A stretch of DNA of 64,000 bases from Kitasatospora sp. MMS16-BH015 (GTDB lineage: Bacteria > Actinomycetota > Actinomycetes > Streptomycetales > Streptomycetaceae): the NCBI RefSeq assembly GCF_002943525.1, contig NZ_CP025394.1, forward strand, positions 1,550,001-1,614,000, read 5' to 3'. Within the stretch, counting starts at the first letter, position 1. Each line of letters starts with the position of its first letter. Below the pieces are notes generated by a model, which was given only the letters and a program-made list of their open reading frames with translations, was not told the DNA's origin and did not search any database. The position numbers were made by a program, and so were the translations under genes. Positions 1-8,179 of the stretch are shown one piece after another.

Positions 1-999
1 GGCGTCCTGGCCCCAGCGGTCCTCGACGTACTTGCGGGCCAGCTCGCAGTACTCCATCTGGAGCTGGACGGCGGTGAGCTTGCGGCCGCTGCGCAGGGTG
101 ATCAGGTGGGTCAGCGTGGAGTCGTGGGAGACCCGGTGCAGGGTGCGCACCGGCTGGTCCACCGCGAGGTCCACCGCGATGAAGGCCTCCTCGATCATGG
201 CCAGCACGAGCGAGGTGGTGCCCAGCTTGAGGTAGGTGGAGATCTCCGAGAGGTTGGCGTCCCCGATGATCACGTGCAGCCGGCGGTACTTCTCGGCGTC
301 GGCGTGCGGCTCGTCCCGGGTGTTGATGATCGGGCGCTTGAGGGTGGTCTCCAGACCGACCTCGACCTCGAAGAAGTCGGCCCGCTGGCTCAGCTGGAAG
401 CCGTCGGCCGAGCCGTCCTGGCCCAGGCCCACCCGGCCGGCGCCGGTGACCACCTGGCGGGAGACGAAGAACGGGGTCAGGTGGCGCACGATGTCGGCGA
501 ACGGGGTGGCCCGCTGCATCAGGTAGTTCTCGTGGGTGCCGTAGGAGGCGCCCTTGTTGTCCGTGTTGTTCTTGTACAGGTTGATCTTCTGGCCGTTCGG
601 CAGCTCCAGGGCCCGGGCCGCCGCCTCGGCCATGATCCGCTCGCCGGCCTTGTCCCAGAGCACCGCGTCCCGGGGGTTGGTGATCTCCGGCGAGGAGTAC
701 TCGGGGTGGGCGTGGTCCACGTAGAACCGGGCGCCGTTGGTGAGGATCACGTTGGCCAGGCCGATGTCCTCGTCGGTCAGCTGGCTGGCGTCGGCCACGT
801 CCCGCGCGAGGTCGAAGCCCCGCGCGTCCCGCAGCGGGTTCTCCTCCTCGAAGTCCCAGCGAGCCCGCCGCGCCCGGTGCATCGCCGCCGCGTACGCGTT
901 GACGATCTGGGACGAGGTGAGCATCGCGTTGGCGTTCGGGTGCCCGGGCACGGAGATCCCGTACTCCGTCTCGATCCCCATCACGCGCCGTACGGTCAT
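1..999 (-). CDS. dop: Pup deamidase/depupylase Dop (3' end off window)
   Basis: Dop deamidates the C-terminal Gln of Pup and also removes Pup from tagged proteins in the actinobacterial proteasome pathway. The first 333 codons are present, of roughly 500 in the family. The N-terminus reads [14 protein letters not shown], the glutamine-synthetase-like nucleotide-binding start of the Dop/PafA family, and [11 protein letters not shown] at residues 92-102 carries the catalytic Asp95. ATG at 999 is the natural start. It lies downstream of arc in the same direction, as in other streptomycetes, and pup and the proteasome subunit genes are expected beyond the left edge. A long insert after the GIETEYG region favours Dop over PafA, and the arc neighbourhood supports this. 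Confidence 0.95.
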   Translation of the reverse strand, partial: MTVRRVMGIETEYGISVPGHPNANAMLTSSQIVNAYAAAMHRARRARWDFEEENPLRDARGFDLARDVADASQLTDEDIGLANVILTNGARFYVDHAHPEYSSPEITNPRDAVLWDKAGERIMAEAAARALELPNGQKINLYKNNTDNKGASYGTHENYLMQRATPFADIVRHLTPFFVSRQVVTGAGRVGLGQDGSADGFQLSQRADFFEVEVGLETTLKRPIINTRDEPHADAEKYRRLHVIIGDANLSEISTYLKLGTTSLVLAMIEEAFIAVDLAVDQPVRTLHRVSHDSTLTHLITLRSGRKLTAVQLQMEYCELARKYVEDRWGQDA

Positions 1000-1087
1000 G
1001 CGGCCCTCCTTGCCCTGCGCCGGGCCCCCGCCGGGCCTGGCGCTGACGTTGCGATGGTGCGTCTGCCCGCCGGCAGCCCCCAGACGC

Positions 1088-1129
1088 GCCGTCCGGCTGC
1101 GGAGCCCGTGGGCTCCGCAGCCGGACGGC
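1088..1129 (-). terminator. Strong hairpin between arc and dop
   Basis: A perfect 20-bp inverted repeat (arms 1088-1107 and 1110-1129, only two bases between them) lies 28 bp after the arc stop and 89 bp before the dop start. It has no U-tract, as is common in streptomycete terminators. It could end or attenuate arc transcription, or act as a processing site that sets the dop level. Confidence 0.6.
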
Positions 1130-1157
1130 GGGTGGGGACTGCTCGTGGCCTGCTGCC

Positions 1158-2924
1158 TTACAGGTACTGACCCGTGTTGGCGACAGTGTCGATGGAGCGG
1201 CCGGACTCGGCGCCCTGCTTGCCGGTGACGAGCGTGCGGATGAAGACGATCCGCTCGCCCTTCTTGCCGGAGATGCGGGCCCAGTCGTCCGGGTTGGTCG
1301 TGTTGGGCAGGTCCTCGTTCTCCTTGAACTCGTCCACGCAGGCGGCGAGCAGGTGGGAGACGCGCAGACCGCGCTGGCCGTGGTCGAGGAAGTCCTTGAT
1401 CGCCATCTTCTTGGCCCGGTCCACGATGTTCTGGATCATGGCGCCGGAGTTGAAGTCCTTGAAGTACAGGACCTCCTTGTCACCGTTGGCGTAGGTGACC
1501 TCCAGGAAGCGGTTCTCCTCGGTCTCGGTGTACATCCGCTCCACGACGGCCTGGATCATGGCGAGCACCGTCGTCTCGACGGACCCGTCGTGCTCCTTGA
1601 GGTCGTCCGGGTGGAAGGGCAGCGAGCCCTTGAGGTACTTGGAGAAGATGTCCTTCGCGGCCTCGGCGTCCGGGCGCTCGATCTTGATCTTCACGTCGAG
1701 GCGGCCGGGCCGCAGGATCGCCGGGTCGATCATGTCCTCGCGGTTCGAGGCGCCGATCACGATGACGTTCTCCAGGCCCTCCACGCCGTCGATCTCGGCG
1801 AGCAGCTGGGGGACGATGGTGTTCTCCACGTCCGAGCTGACGCCGGAGCCACGGGTGCGGAAGAGCGACTCCATCTCGTCGAAGAAGACGATGACGGGCG
1901 TGCCCTCGCTCGCCTTCTCCCGGGCCCGCTGGAAGACCAGCCGGATCTGCCGCTCCGTCTCGCCGACGTACTTGTTGAGCAGCTCGGGGCCCTTGATGTT
2001 CAGGAAGTAGCTCTTGCCCTGCGGCCGGCCGGTCACCTCGGCGACCTTCTTCGCGAGCGAGTTGGCCACCGCCTTGGCGATCAGCGTCTTGCCGCAGCCG
2101 GGCGGGCCGTAGAGCAGGACACCCTTGGGCGGGCGCAGCTCGTACTCCTTGAACAGGTCGGCGTGCAGGTACGGGAGCTCGACCGCGTCGCGGATCTGCT
2201 CGATCTGGTTGGCCAGACCGCCGATCTGCCGGTAGTCGATGTCCGGCACCTCCTCGAGGACCAGGTCCTCGACCTCCGACTTCGGCACCACCTCGTACAC
2301 GTACCCCGAGCGGGGTTCGAGGAGGAGGGCGTCGCCGGGGCGCAGGGTCAGCTCGCGCAGCGGCTCGGCGAGCCGGACGACCCGCTCCTCGTCGGTGTGC
2401 CCGGTGACGAGAGCGCGCTCGCCGTCCTCCAGGACCTCCTTGAGGGTGACGATGTCGCCGATGCTCTCGAAGGCCATTGCGTCCACGATGTTGAGGGCCT
2501 CGTTGAGCATCACCTCCTGCCCGCGGCTGAGGTCGTCGAGATCGACACTGGGGCTGACGTTGACGCGGAGCTTGCGACCGCCGGTGAAGATGTCGGCGGT
2601 GCCGTCCTCGTTGGAGCTGAGGAAGGTGCCGAACCCCGCCGGGGGCTGGGCCAGCCGGTCCACCTCTTCCTTGAGGGCCACGATCTGGTCGCGGGCCTCG
2701 CGCAGGGTGGCGACGAGCCGTTCGTTCTGGGCCGTCACGCCGGCCAGGTTCGTCTGCAGCTCGGCGACACGCTCCTCAAGAACCCTTGAGCTGCGCGGCG
2801 AGTCGGCGAGCTTGCGGCGCAGGACGGCGATCTCCTGCTCGAGGTACGAGAGCTGTGCTGCCTCGTCGGAACCACGAGCGGGCTTACCGGTGCTGCGGGT
2901 GTAGTCGTCATCGTGGGCTGCCAC
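1158..2924 (-). CDS. arc: Proteasome-activating AAA ATPase ARC (Mpa)
   Basis: ARC/Mpa forms a hexameric ring that binds Pup through its N-terminal coiled coil, then unfolds and feeds pupylated proteins to the 20S proteasome. The product is 588 aa, the usual Streptomyces length. It shows a coiled coil at about residues 20-92, OB folds to about 230, Walker A GPPGCGKT at about 273-280, Walker [11 protein letters not shown], an SRH region with RPGRLD, and the C-terminal GQYL proteasome-docking tail. I chose GTG at 2924: it gives VAAHDDD and sits 8 nt after AGGAGG, whereas the upstream GTG at 2933 overlaps that ribosome site. It is transcribed toward dop and divergently from the ferredoxin gene. 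Confidence 0.96.
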   Translation of the reverse strand: MAAHDDDYTRSTGKPARGSDEAAQLSYLEQEIAVLRRKLADSPRSSRVLEERVAELQTNLAGVTAQNERLVATLREARDQIVALKEEVDRLAQPPAGFGTFLSSNEDGTADIFTGGRKLRVNVSPSVDLDDLSRGQEVMLNEALNIVDAMAFESIGDIVTLKEVLEDGERALVTGHTDEERVVRLAEPLRELTLRPGDALLLEPRSGYVYEVVPKSEVEDLVLEEVPDIDYRQIGGLANQIEQIRDAVELPYLHADLFKEYELRPPKGVLLYGPPGCGKTLIAKAVANSLAKKVAEVTGRPQGKSYFLNIKGPELLNKYVGETERQIRLVFQRAREKASEGTPVIVFFDEMESLFRTRGSGVSSDVENTIVPQLLAEIDGVEGLENVIVIGASNREDMIDPAILRPGRLDVKIKIERPDAEAAKDIFSKYLKGSLPFHPDDLKEHDGSVETTVLAMIQAVVERMYTETEENRFLEVTYANGDKEVLYFKDFNSGAMIQNIVDRAKKMAIKDFLDHGQRGLRVSHLLAACVDEFKENEDLPNTTNPDDWARISGKKGERIVFIRTLVTGKQGAESGRSIDTVANTGQYL

Positions 2925-3145
2925 GGTCCTCACCTCCTCCTGGGGAGCTGGACGCTTCCAGACCCTACCTGGACCCAGCCGCCGGTAAACGCGACTTGAT
3001 CAGAAAGGTGGAACGGCGTGTCCGAATCTCCGCCCTGCGTGCCTCCCCTGCGCCAGTTCATACCCACCGTTCACCGCCTAAAGCAGGCCAGGGGTAGGGT
3101 CGTACCGGTGAATATCCGAATCGTGACCGAGGAACGGCAGGCGAC

Positions 3146-3427
3146 ATGAGCAGCGAGGCGCTGGAGGTCTGGATCGACCAGGACCTCTGCACGGGCGACG
3201 GCATTTGCGTGCAGTACGCGCCCGAGGTGTTCGAGCTCGACATCGACGGCCTGGCGTACGTGAAGGGCGAGGACGACGAGCTGCGGCAGAAGCCGGGCGA
3301 GACGGTCCTGGTGCCGCTGACGATCCTTCAGGACGTCGTGGACTCGGTGAAGGACTGCCCCGGCGAGTGCATCCACGTGCGCCGTGCCGCGGATGGCGTC
3401 GAGGTCTACGGGCCCGACGCGGACTGA
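3146..3427 (+). CDS. Ferredoxin, 3Fe-4S type
   Basis: A 93-aa soluble electron carrier. Cys15 and Cys21 form C-x5-C, and Cys71 is in a CP motif; this three-cysteine pattern is typical of 3Fe-4S ferredoxins that feed cytochromes P450 and similar enzymes. An extra Cys75 follows in CPGEC. Acidic residues dominate the middle and C-terminus, as expected for docking to a redox partner. No P450 or reductase lies nearby, so the partner is unknown. A ferredoxin beside arc is a recurrent arrangement in streptomycetes. The stop is only one base from the stop of the converging downstream gene, so no terminator fits between them. Confidence 0.9.
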   Translation: MSSEALEVWIDQDLCTGDGICVQYAPEVFELDIDGLAYVKGEDDELRQKPGETVLVPLTILQDVVDSVKDCPGECIHVRRAADGVEVYGPDAD

Positions 3428-3428
3428 C

Positions 3429-3977
3429 CTACTGACGGATGTTCGACGGACTCTTCGTCAGGTGCCAGCCGGCGGCGTCTTTGCGCCACTCCAGGGTCAG
3501 GATCAGGTCCGGGGCGAAGCGCGGGACGTCGTCGCTGGAGTAGCCGCGGGCGGTGCCGGTCACGGTGCCGTCGGAGCGGAGCTTGAGGGCGGTGACGGTG
3601 AGGCCGTCGGCCTCGTGGAGCAGGGTGGCCCGGACGGTGGGGCCGGGGGCGAGCAGGAAGACGCCGTCGGTGGGGGTGCCGTTGGGGGCCGCGCAGTGGG
3701 CGGCGGCCACGGTGCTGGGTATGCCGTCCAGCAGGGCGTTGAAGCTCAGCGTGACGGTCACCGGGAACGGGCCGCAGTCAAGGGGAAGTTGAGCCTTCGC
3801 CGGGTCGGGGGCGGCCGCGGTGGGCAGCGCCCGGGGGGCGGCTCCGGCGGGCGCGGTGGTGCCGGAGGCCGGGGAGGCCACCACGGCGGCGGCGACCAGG
3901 GCGGCGCAGGCCGCCGCGACCAGGGCCCAGTGCTTCGGCCGGGGCCGGGCGTGCGCGGGCAGGGTCGAGTCTTCCAC
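3429..3977 (-). CDS. Small exported hypothetical protein
   Basis: An unrecognised protein of 182 aa. GTG at 3977 follows GGAGGG at 9 nt spacing; an open frame continues upstream but has no ribosome site. A basic stretch (ARPRPKH) is followed by a hydrophobic Ala/Val segment at about residues 16-34 and an Ala/Pro/Thr-rich linker, so it is secreted or anchored by one N-terminal helix. The mature part has two cysteines (DCGPF and AHCAA) that could form a disulfide, and a beta-rich C-terminal half. It converges on the ferredoxin gene with a one-base gap. No function is assigned. Confidence 0.6.
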   Translation of the reverse strand: MEDSTLPAHARPRPKHWALVAAACAALVAAAVVASPASGTTAPAGAAPRALPTAAAPDPAKAQLPLDCGPFPVTVTLSFNALLDGIPSTVAAAHCAAPNGTPTDGVFLLAPGPTVRATLLHEADGLTVTALKLRSDGTVTGTARGYSSDDVPRFAPDLILTLEWRKDAAGWHLTKSPSNIRQ

Positions 3978-4072
3978 CAGGTGATCCCTCCACCATGGGT
4001 GCGGCGTGAGCGAGCATCGTCCCACATCGGAGCGGGCCCGGCGTACCCGGGTTGACGTGGAGACATGGCGAA

Positions 4073-4099
4073 GGGCCGGGCGCATTCGGCGCCCGGCCC
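4073..4099 (-). terminator. Hairpin downstream of trmI
   Basis: An 11-bp G/C stem (4073-4083 with 4089-4099) and a 5-base loop lie 24 bp past the trmI stop. It is a probable intrinsic terminator for trmI. Confidence 0.6.
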
Positions 4100-4122
4100 C
4101 TCCTCTTGTGATGACGCGGTGA

Positions 4123-5073
4123 CTATTCGGCGGTCTCGGTGTCGGCCGCGGCGCGGCGGGCGGCGGCCCGCTCGGCCAGGCTCGGCTCCGGGGTGGCGCC
4201 GTTGTCGTAGTCCTCGCCGTAGGCGCCCTTGGCGGGGCGGCGCCGGCGCAGCGGCGGCTCGACGCCGTCGGCCAGGCGACGGGAGGTCAGCAGGAAGCCG
4301 GTGTGCCCGATCATGCGGTGGTCCGGGCGGACGGCCAGGCCCTCCACGTGCCAGGTGCGGACCATCGTCTCCCAGGACTGCGGCTCGGTGAACGTGCCGT
4401 GCTCGCGCAGCGCCTCGACGGTGCGCGACAGCTGTGTGGTGGTGGCCACGTAGCAGCAGATCAGGCCGCCGGGGACGAGCGCCTTGGAGGCGACGTCCAG
4501 GCACTCCCAGGGGGCCAGCATGTCGAGGATGATCCGGTCGACCTCGGTCTCCACCAGGTTGTCCTGGAGGTCGCCCACGGTGAGCTTCCAGGCCGGGTGC
4601 GGGCCGCCGAAGTACCGCTCGACGTTCGCCTGGGCGATGTCGGCGAAGTCCTGGCGGCGCTCGTACGAGGCCAGCAGGCCCGTGTCGCCGACGGCGCGCA
4701 GCAGGTAGGTGCTCAGCGCGCCGGAGCCGACGCCGGCCTCCACCACGCGGGCACCCGCGAAGATGTCGGCCATCGCCAGGATCTGCCCCGCGTCCTTGGG
4801 GTAGATCACGGCGGCGCCGCGCGGCATGGACAGGACGTAGTCGGGGAGCAGGGGGCGCAGCGCGAGGTACGGGACGTTGCCCGTGGTGCGCACGACAGTG
4901 CCCTCAGGAGCGCCGATCAGCTCGTCGTGCGGGAACGCACCCTTGTGGGTGTGGAACTGGTTCCCGGCCTGGAGCGTGAACGTGTAGTGGCGGCCCTTGG
5001 GGTCGGTCAGCTGGACCTGGTCCCCGACCTGGAAGGGCCCGCGTCGGCGGGTGGCACCGGTCGGTTCGGACAT
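4123..5073 (-). CDS. trmI: tRNA (adenine-58-N1) methyltransferase
   Basis: TrmI uses SAM to methylate A58 in the T-loop of tRNAs, which stabilises the tRNA elbow. The product is 316 aa. An N-terminal beta domain (about residues 14-95) precedes a Rossmann-fold methyltransferase with motif I VEAGVGSGAL at 111-120. The family-typical DRIILDMLAPWE segment and a HTGFLLTSRRLADG C-terminal motif follow. The last 45 residues are charged and probably disordered. ATG at 5073 fits the family N-terminus. It stands alone between hairpins, divergent from nothing, with the M50 protease gene upstream on the same strand 45 bp away. Confidence 0.93.
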   Translation of the reverse strand: MSEPTGATRRRGPFQVGDQVQLTDPKGRHYTFTLQAGNQFHTHKGAFPHDELIGAPEGTVVRTTGNVPYLALRPLLPDYVLSMPRGAAVIYPKDAGQILAMADIFAGARVVEAGVGSGALSTYLLRAVGDTGLLASYERRQDFADIAQANVERYFGGPHPAWKLTVGDLQDNLVETEVDRIILDMLAPWECLDVASKALVPGGLICCYVATTTQLSRTVEALREHGTFTEPQSWETMVRTWHVEGLAVRPDHRMIGHTGFLLTSRRLADGVEPPLRRRRPAKGAYGEDYDNGATPEPSLAERAAARRAAADTETAE

Positions 5074-5118
5074 GCGGACAATCCTAAGGGACCGCGCGCA
5101 CTCCGCTGACCAGCGGCC

Positions 5119-6360
5119 CTAGGGCTGGGCTGCGGGCCCCTGGGCGGCGGAGCCCGGCGGCTTGGGCTGCGGGCGGCCGGAGACGGCCGCGTTGAGGCGG
5201 CGCTCCAGGTCGGCCAGGGCCAGGACGCCGTAGACCGAGCCGTCCGGCCGGACCACCAGGTACTCGCTGGCCGGGGTGGTGCGCAGGGCGGTCAGCAGTT
5301 GCTCGCCGGTCAGCTCCAGGTCGAGCCGCAGGCCCGGCTCCAGGCCGCGGGCCAGGGCGCCGACGGCCACCCAGGGGCGGCGGTGCTGCGGGACGGCGGT
5401 GACCGAGGCCTCCTTGACCAGGGCGGTGGGCTCCCCCGCGCCGTCCACCACCACCAGGGCGCCGGCCTCGGCCTCCTGGGCCCGGCGCAGCGCCTCGCCG
5501 AGGGGGGTGTCGGCGGGCACCTCGACGGCCCGGCGGGCCAGCTCGCGCAGCTGCAGGGCGGGCAGCGCCTCGCGCAGCCGCGCGTTGCGCAGGCTGCCGG
5601 AGGCGCCGTTCCAGATGATCACGGCCAGCACGGCGGAGAGCACCCCGTCGATCAGGCTGTCGGTGGTGGAGCGGTCGACCCCGCCGCGGGCCGCCGAGAC
5701 CATCGGCAGGCCGAACAGCACCACCAGGGCCAGCACCCGGCCGGCCCAGGCGGCGGCCACCGTGCCGGCCATCGGACGGCCGGTCAGGCCCCAGACCACC
5801 GCGCGCAGCATCCGGCCGCCGTCCAGCGGCATGCCGGGCAGCAGGTTGAAGGCGGCCACCACGAGGTTGGAGACCATCAGCCCGGCCAGCAGCACCCCGG
5901 GCACGGTGGCGGGCTCCACCGCGAGCAGGGCGAGGTAGAAGACCCCGCCGAGCAGCAGCGAGAGCAGCGGCCCGACGAAGGCCAGCCAGAACTCCCGGGC
6001 CGGGGTCTCGGCCTCCTTCTCGATCTCGGAGACGCCGCCGAAGAACTGGAGCTGGATCCGCCGCACCCCCAGTCGGTAGCGCAGCGCCACCACGGTGTGC
6101 GCCAGCTCGTGCACCAGCACGGAGGCGTAGAAGGCGATCGCGAAGGAGAGCGACACCAGGTACCGGGTGCCACCGAGCTCGGGCAGCACGTCGGCCAGCT
6201 GGCCGCCGAACAGCCAGGTGATCAGGGCGGCGATCACGAACCAGGACGGCGTGACGTACACCGGCACCCCGAAGGGCCGGCCCATCAGGATCCCGCTCGG
6301 CCGCTCGGCCCCGCCACCGCCGGGCTCGGCCTTGGCCCGCTGCCCCCTGGTCTCGCTCAC
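5119..6360 (-). CDS. Site-2 protease family (M50) zinc metalloprotease with CBS domains
   Basis: An intramembrane zinc protease of the M50 family; members cleave anti-sigma factors or other membrane-bound regulators. From GTG 6360 it has 413 aa, several membrane segments, the zinc-binding HELAH at about 84-88, and the third ligand in LLPGMPLDGG at about 173-182. A C-terminal pair of CBS-like segments (about 275-400) probably senses nucleotides. GTG 6360 (VSETRG) has AGGAG upstream; GTG 6405 is in frame but has no ribosome site. It lies just upstream of trmI on the same strand and could be co-transcribed. The substrate is unknown. Confidence 0.88.
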   Translation of the reverse strand: MSETRGQRAKAEPGGGGAERPSGILMGRPFGVPVYVTPSWFVIAALITWLFGGQLADVLPELGGTRYLVSLSFAIAFYASVLVHELAHTVVALRYRLGVRRIQLQFFGGVSEIEKEAETPAREFWLAFVGPLLSLLLGGVFYLALLAVEPATVPGVLLAGLMVSNLVVAAFNLLPGMPLDGGRMLRAVVWGLTGRPMAGTVAAAWAGRVLALVVLFGLPMVSAARGGVDRSTTDSLIDGVLSAVLAVIIWNGASGSLRNARLREALPALQLRELARRAVEVPADTPLGEALRRAQEAEAGALVVVDGAGEPTALVKEASVTAVPQHRRPWVAVGALARGLEPGLRLDLELTGEQLLTALRTTPASEYLVVRPDGSVYGVLALADLERRLNAAVSGRPQPKPPGSAAQGPAAQP

Positions 6361-6542
6361 CGTGGCCCCTGTCTCCTGGTCGGACGCCCCCGCACTGCCG
6401 CCCACGCTAATTGATCGGGGCGGCCGTACGGGGCTCGCCCTACCGGAGTCTTACCCGGATGCACCGAGCATGCCCCACCGGCCCTGTGGTCTCTGTAAGG
6501 CATCGTTACCGGGAGCGCCCGCCGGTCCCATAGGGTCGGGGT

Positions 6543-7427
6543 ATGCAGAACCAGCCCCTCACCGCGGCCCCGACCGGCCTCTCGCCCTCCCGGGCGGGTG
6601 ACTTCATGACCTGCCCACTGCTCTACCGGCTGCGGGTGATCGACCGGCTGCCCGAGCCGCCGAGCGCGGCGGCCACCCGGGGCACCCTGGTGCACGCGGT
6701 GCTGGAACGGCTCTTCGACCACGAACCCGGCGAGCGCACCCCCGAGCGGGCCTTGGAGCTGCTGCGCCCGCAGTGGGAGCGGATGCTCGCCGAGAAGCCC
6801 GTCCTGGCCGAGCTGTTCCCCGGGAACGATGAGCAGAGCCCCGGGGACGAGGACGGCACGGCGGTGGCCAAGTGGCTGCGCGACGCCGAGAAGCTGGTCG
6901 GCCAGTGGTTCAAGCTGGAGGACCCGACCCGGCTGCACCCGGTGGAGCGCGAGCTCTACGTGGAGACGGTGCTGGACTCCGGCCTGCTGCTGCGCGGCTA
7001 CATCGACCGGGTCGACGTCGCCCCGACCGGCGAGGTGCGCCTGGTCGACTACAAGACCGGCCGGGCACCCTCGCGGGACTTCGAGGGCAAGGCGATGTTC
7101 CAGATGAAGTTCTACGCCCTGGTGGTGTGGCGACTCAAGGGCGTCATCCCCAGGCGGCTCCAGCTGGTCTACCTGGGCGGCGGCGGTGACGTGGTCACCT
7201 ACGACCCGGACGAGGCCGATCTGCTGGCCACCGAGCGCAAGCTCAAGGCGCTCTGGGAGACCATCACCAAGGCGGTCGCCACCGGTGACTTCCCCGCGAC
7301 GAAGAACCGGCTCTGCGACTGGTGCGACCACCAGTCCAGCTGCCCGGAGTTCGGCGGCACCCCGCCGCCGTACCCCCTGCCCCTGCCGGGGCAGCAGACT
7401 GCAGATGACGAAGGAGTCGTAGGTTGA
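6543..7427 (+). CDS. RecB-like PD-(D/E)XK nuclease with probable 4Fe-4S cluster
   Basis: A 294-aa stand-alone RecB-family exonuclease-like protein. The nuclease core is GTLVH (His51), GYIDRVD (Asp155) and VDYKTG (Asp169, Lys171). Cys24 near the N-terminus together with Cys258, Cys261 and Cys267 makes the split four-cysteine signature that holds a 4Fe-4S cluster in AddB and Cas4 nucleases. No helicase or CRISPR genes are nearby. It overlaps the following response regulator by 4 nt (stop TGA inside the TTG start region), so the two are probably translated together. Its role in repair or recombination is inferred from the fold only. Confidence 0.87.
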   Translation: MQNQPLTAAPTGLSPSRAGDFMTCPLLYRLRVIDRLPEPPSAAATRGTLVHAVLERLFDHEPGERTPERALELLRPQWERMLAEKPVLAELFPGNDEQSPGDEDGTAVAKWLRDAEKLVGQWFKLEDPTRLHPVERELYVETVLDSGLLLRGYIDRVDVAPTGEVRLVDYKTGRAPSRDFEGKAMFQMKFYALVVWRLKGVIPRRLQLVYLGGGGDVVTYDPDEADLLATERKLKALWETITKAVATGDFPATKNRLCDWCDHQSSCPEFGGTPPPYPLPLPGQQTADDEGVVG

Positions 7428-8095
7428 CGATCCGAGTGCTGCTGGTCGACGACCAGCCACTGCTGCGCACCGGCTTCCGGATGATCCTGGAGGCCGAGCA
7501 CGACCTGGTGGTGGTCGGCGAGGCCGGGGACGGCCAGCAGGCGCTGGAGCAGGTCCGGGCGCTCCAGCCGGACGTGGTGCTGATGGACATCCGGATGCCC
7601 CGGATGGACGGCGTCGAGGCCACCCGCCGGATCGCCGGCCCGGGCCGGGACGGCCCGGCCAAGGTGCTGGTGCTGACCACCTTCGACCTGGACGAGTACG
7701 TGGTCGAGGCGCTGCGCGCCGGGGCCAGCGGCTTCCTGCTCAAGGACGTGCCGGCCGACGAGCTGGTGCAGGCGATCCGGGTGGTGGCCGACGGCGCCGC
7801 GATGCTCGCCCCGAGCATCACCCGCCGCCTGCTCGACATGTACGCCACCAAGCTCCCCTCCGGCGAGGAGGCCCCGCCGCAGGCGCTCACCTCGCTCACC
7901 GAGCGCGAGGTGGAGGTGCTCAAGCTGGTGGCCCGCGGCCTGTCCAACGCGGAGATCGCCGCCGAGCTCTTCGTCAGCGAGACCACGGTCAAGACCCACG
8001 TGGGCCACGTGCTCACCAAGCTCGAACTCCGCGACAGGGTGCAGGCCGCCGTCTACGCCTACGAGAGCGGCCTGGTGCGGCCGGGCGCGCTGTAG
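7424..8095 (+). CDS. Orphan NarL/LuxR-family response regulator
   Basis: A two-component DNA-binding regulator of 223 aa. The receiver domain spans residues 1-120 with phospho-acceptor Asp55 in VVLMDIRMP, acidic Asp9/Asp10, the conserved Thr in VLTTF and Lys in FLLKDVP. A LuxR-type helix-turn-helix occupies about 155-212 (LTEREVEVLKLVARG, TVKTHVGHVL). The start is TTG at 7424, 7 nt after AAGGAG, overlapping the nuclease gene. No histidine kinase is encoded in the window, so its partner must be elsewhere or it acts as an orphan. It is followed by a strong bidirectional terminator. Confidence 0.92.
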   Translation: MTIRVLLVDDQPLLRTGFRMILEAEHDLVVVGEAGDGQQALEQVRALQPDVVLMDIRMPRMDGVEATRRIAGPGRDGPAKVLVLTTFDLDEYVVEALRAGASGFLLKDVPADELVQAIRVVADGAAMLAPSITRRLLDMYATKLPSGEEAPPQALTSLTEREVEVLKLVARGLSNAEIAAELFVSETTVKTHVGHVLTKLELRDRVQAAVYAYESGLVRPGAL

Positions 8096-8099
8096 GACA

Positions 8100-8139
8100 C
8101 GCGAGAGGGGCCCCACCGGACGGTGGGGCCCCTCTCGCG
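8100..8139. terminator. Bidirectional terminator
   Basis: An 18-bp perfect stem (8100-8117 with 8122-8139) and a GGAC loop lie between the converging response-regulator and oligopeptide-binding lipoprotein genes. Confidence 0.85.
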
Positions 8140-8146
8140 CGCTCAG

Positions 8147-8179
8147 GTCACTTCTTGGTGCGCGTCACTTCTTGGTGCG
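8147..8179. repeat. 17-bp tandem duplication of a gene 3' end
   Basis: The 16 bases GTCACTTCTTGGTGCG occur at 8147-8162 and again at 8164-8179. On the minus strand each copy encodes the terminal residues RTKK and the TGA stop of the binding-protein gene, so its end is duplicated. Confidence 0.9.

Noticed and set aside
6543..7427. Cas4 nuclease
   Set aside because: The cysteine layout is similar, but length, neighbours and the lack of a CRISPR locus favour a RecB-like repair nuclease.
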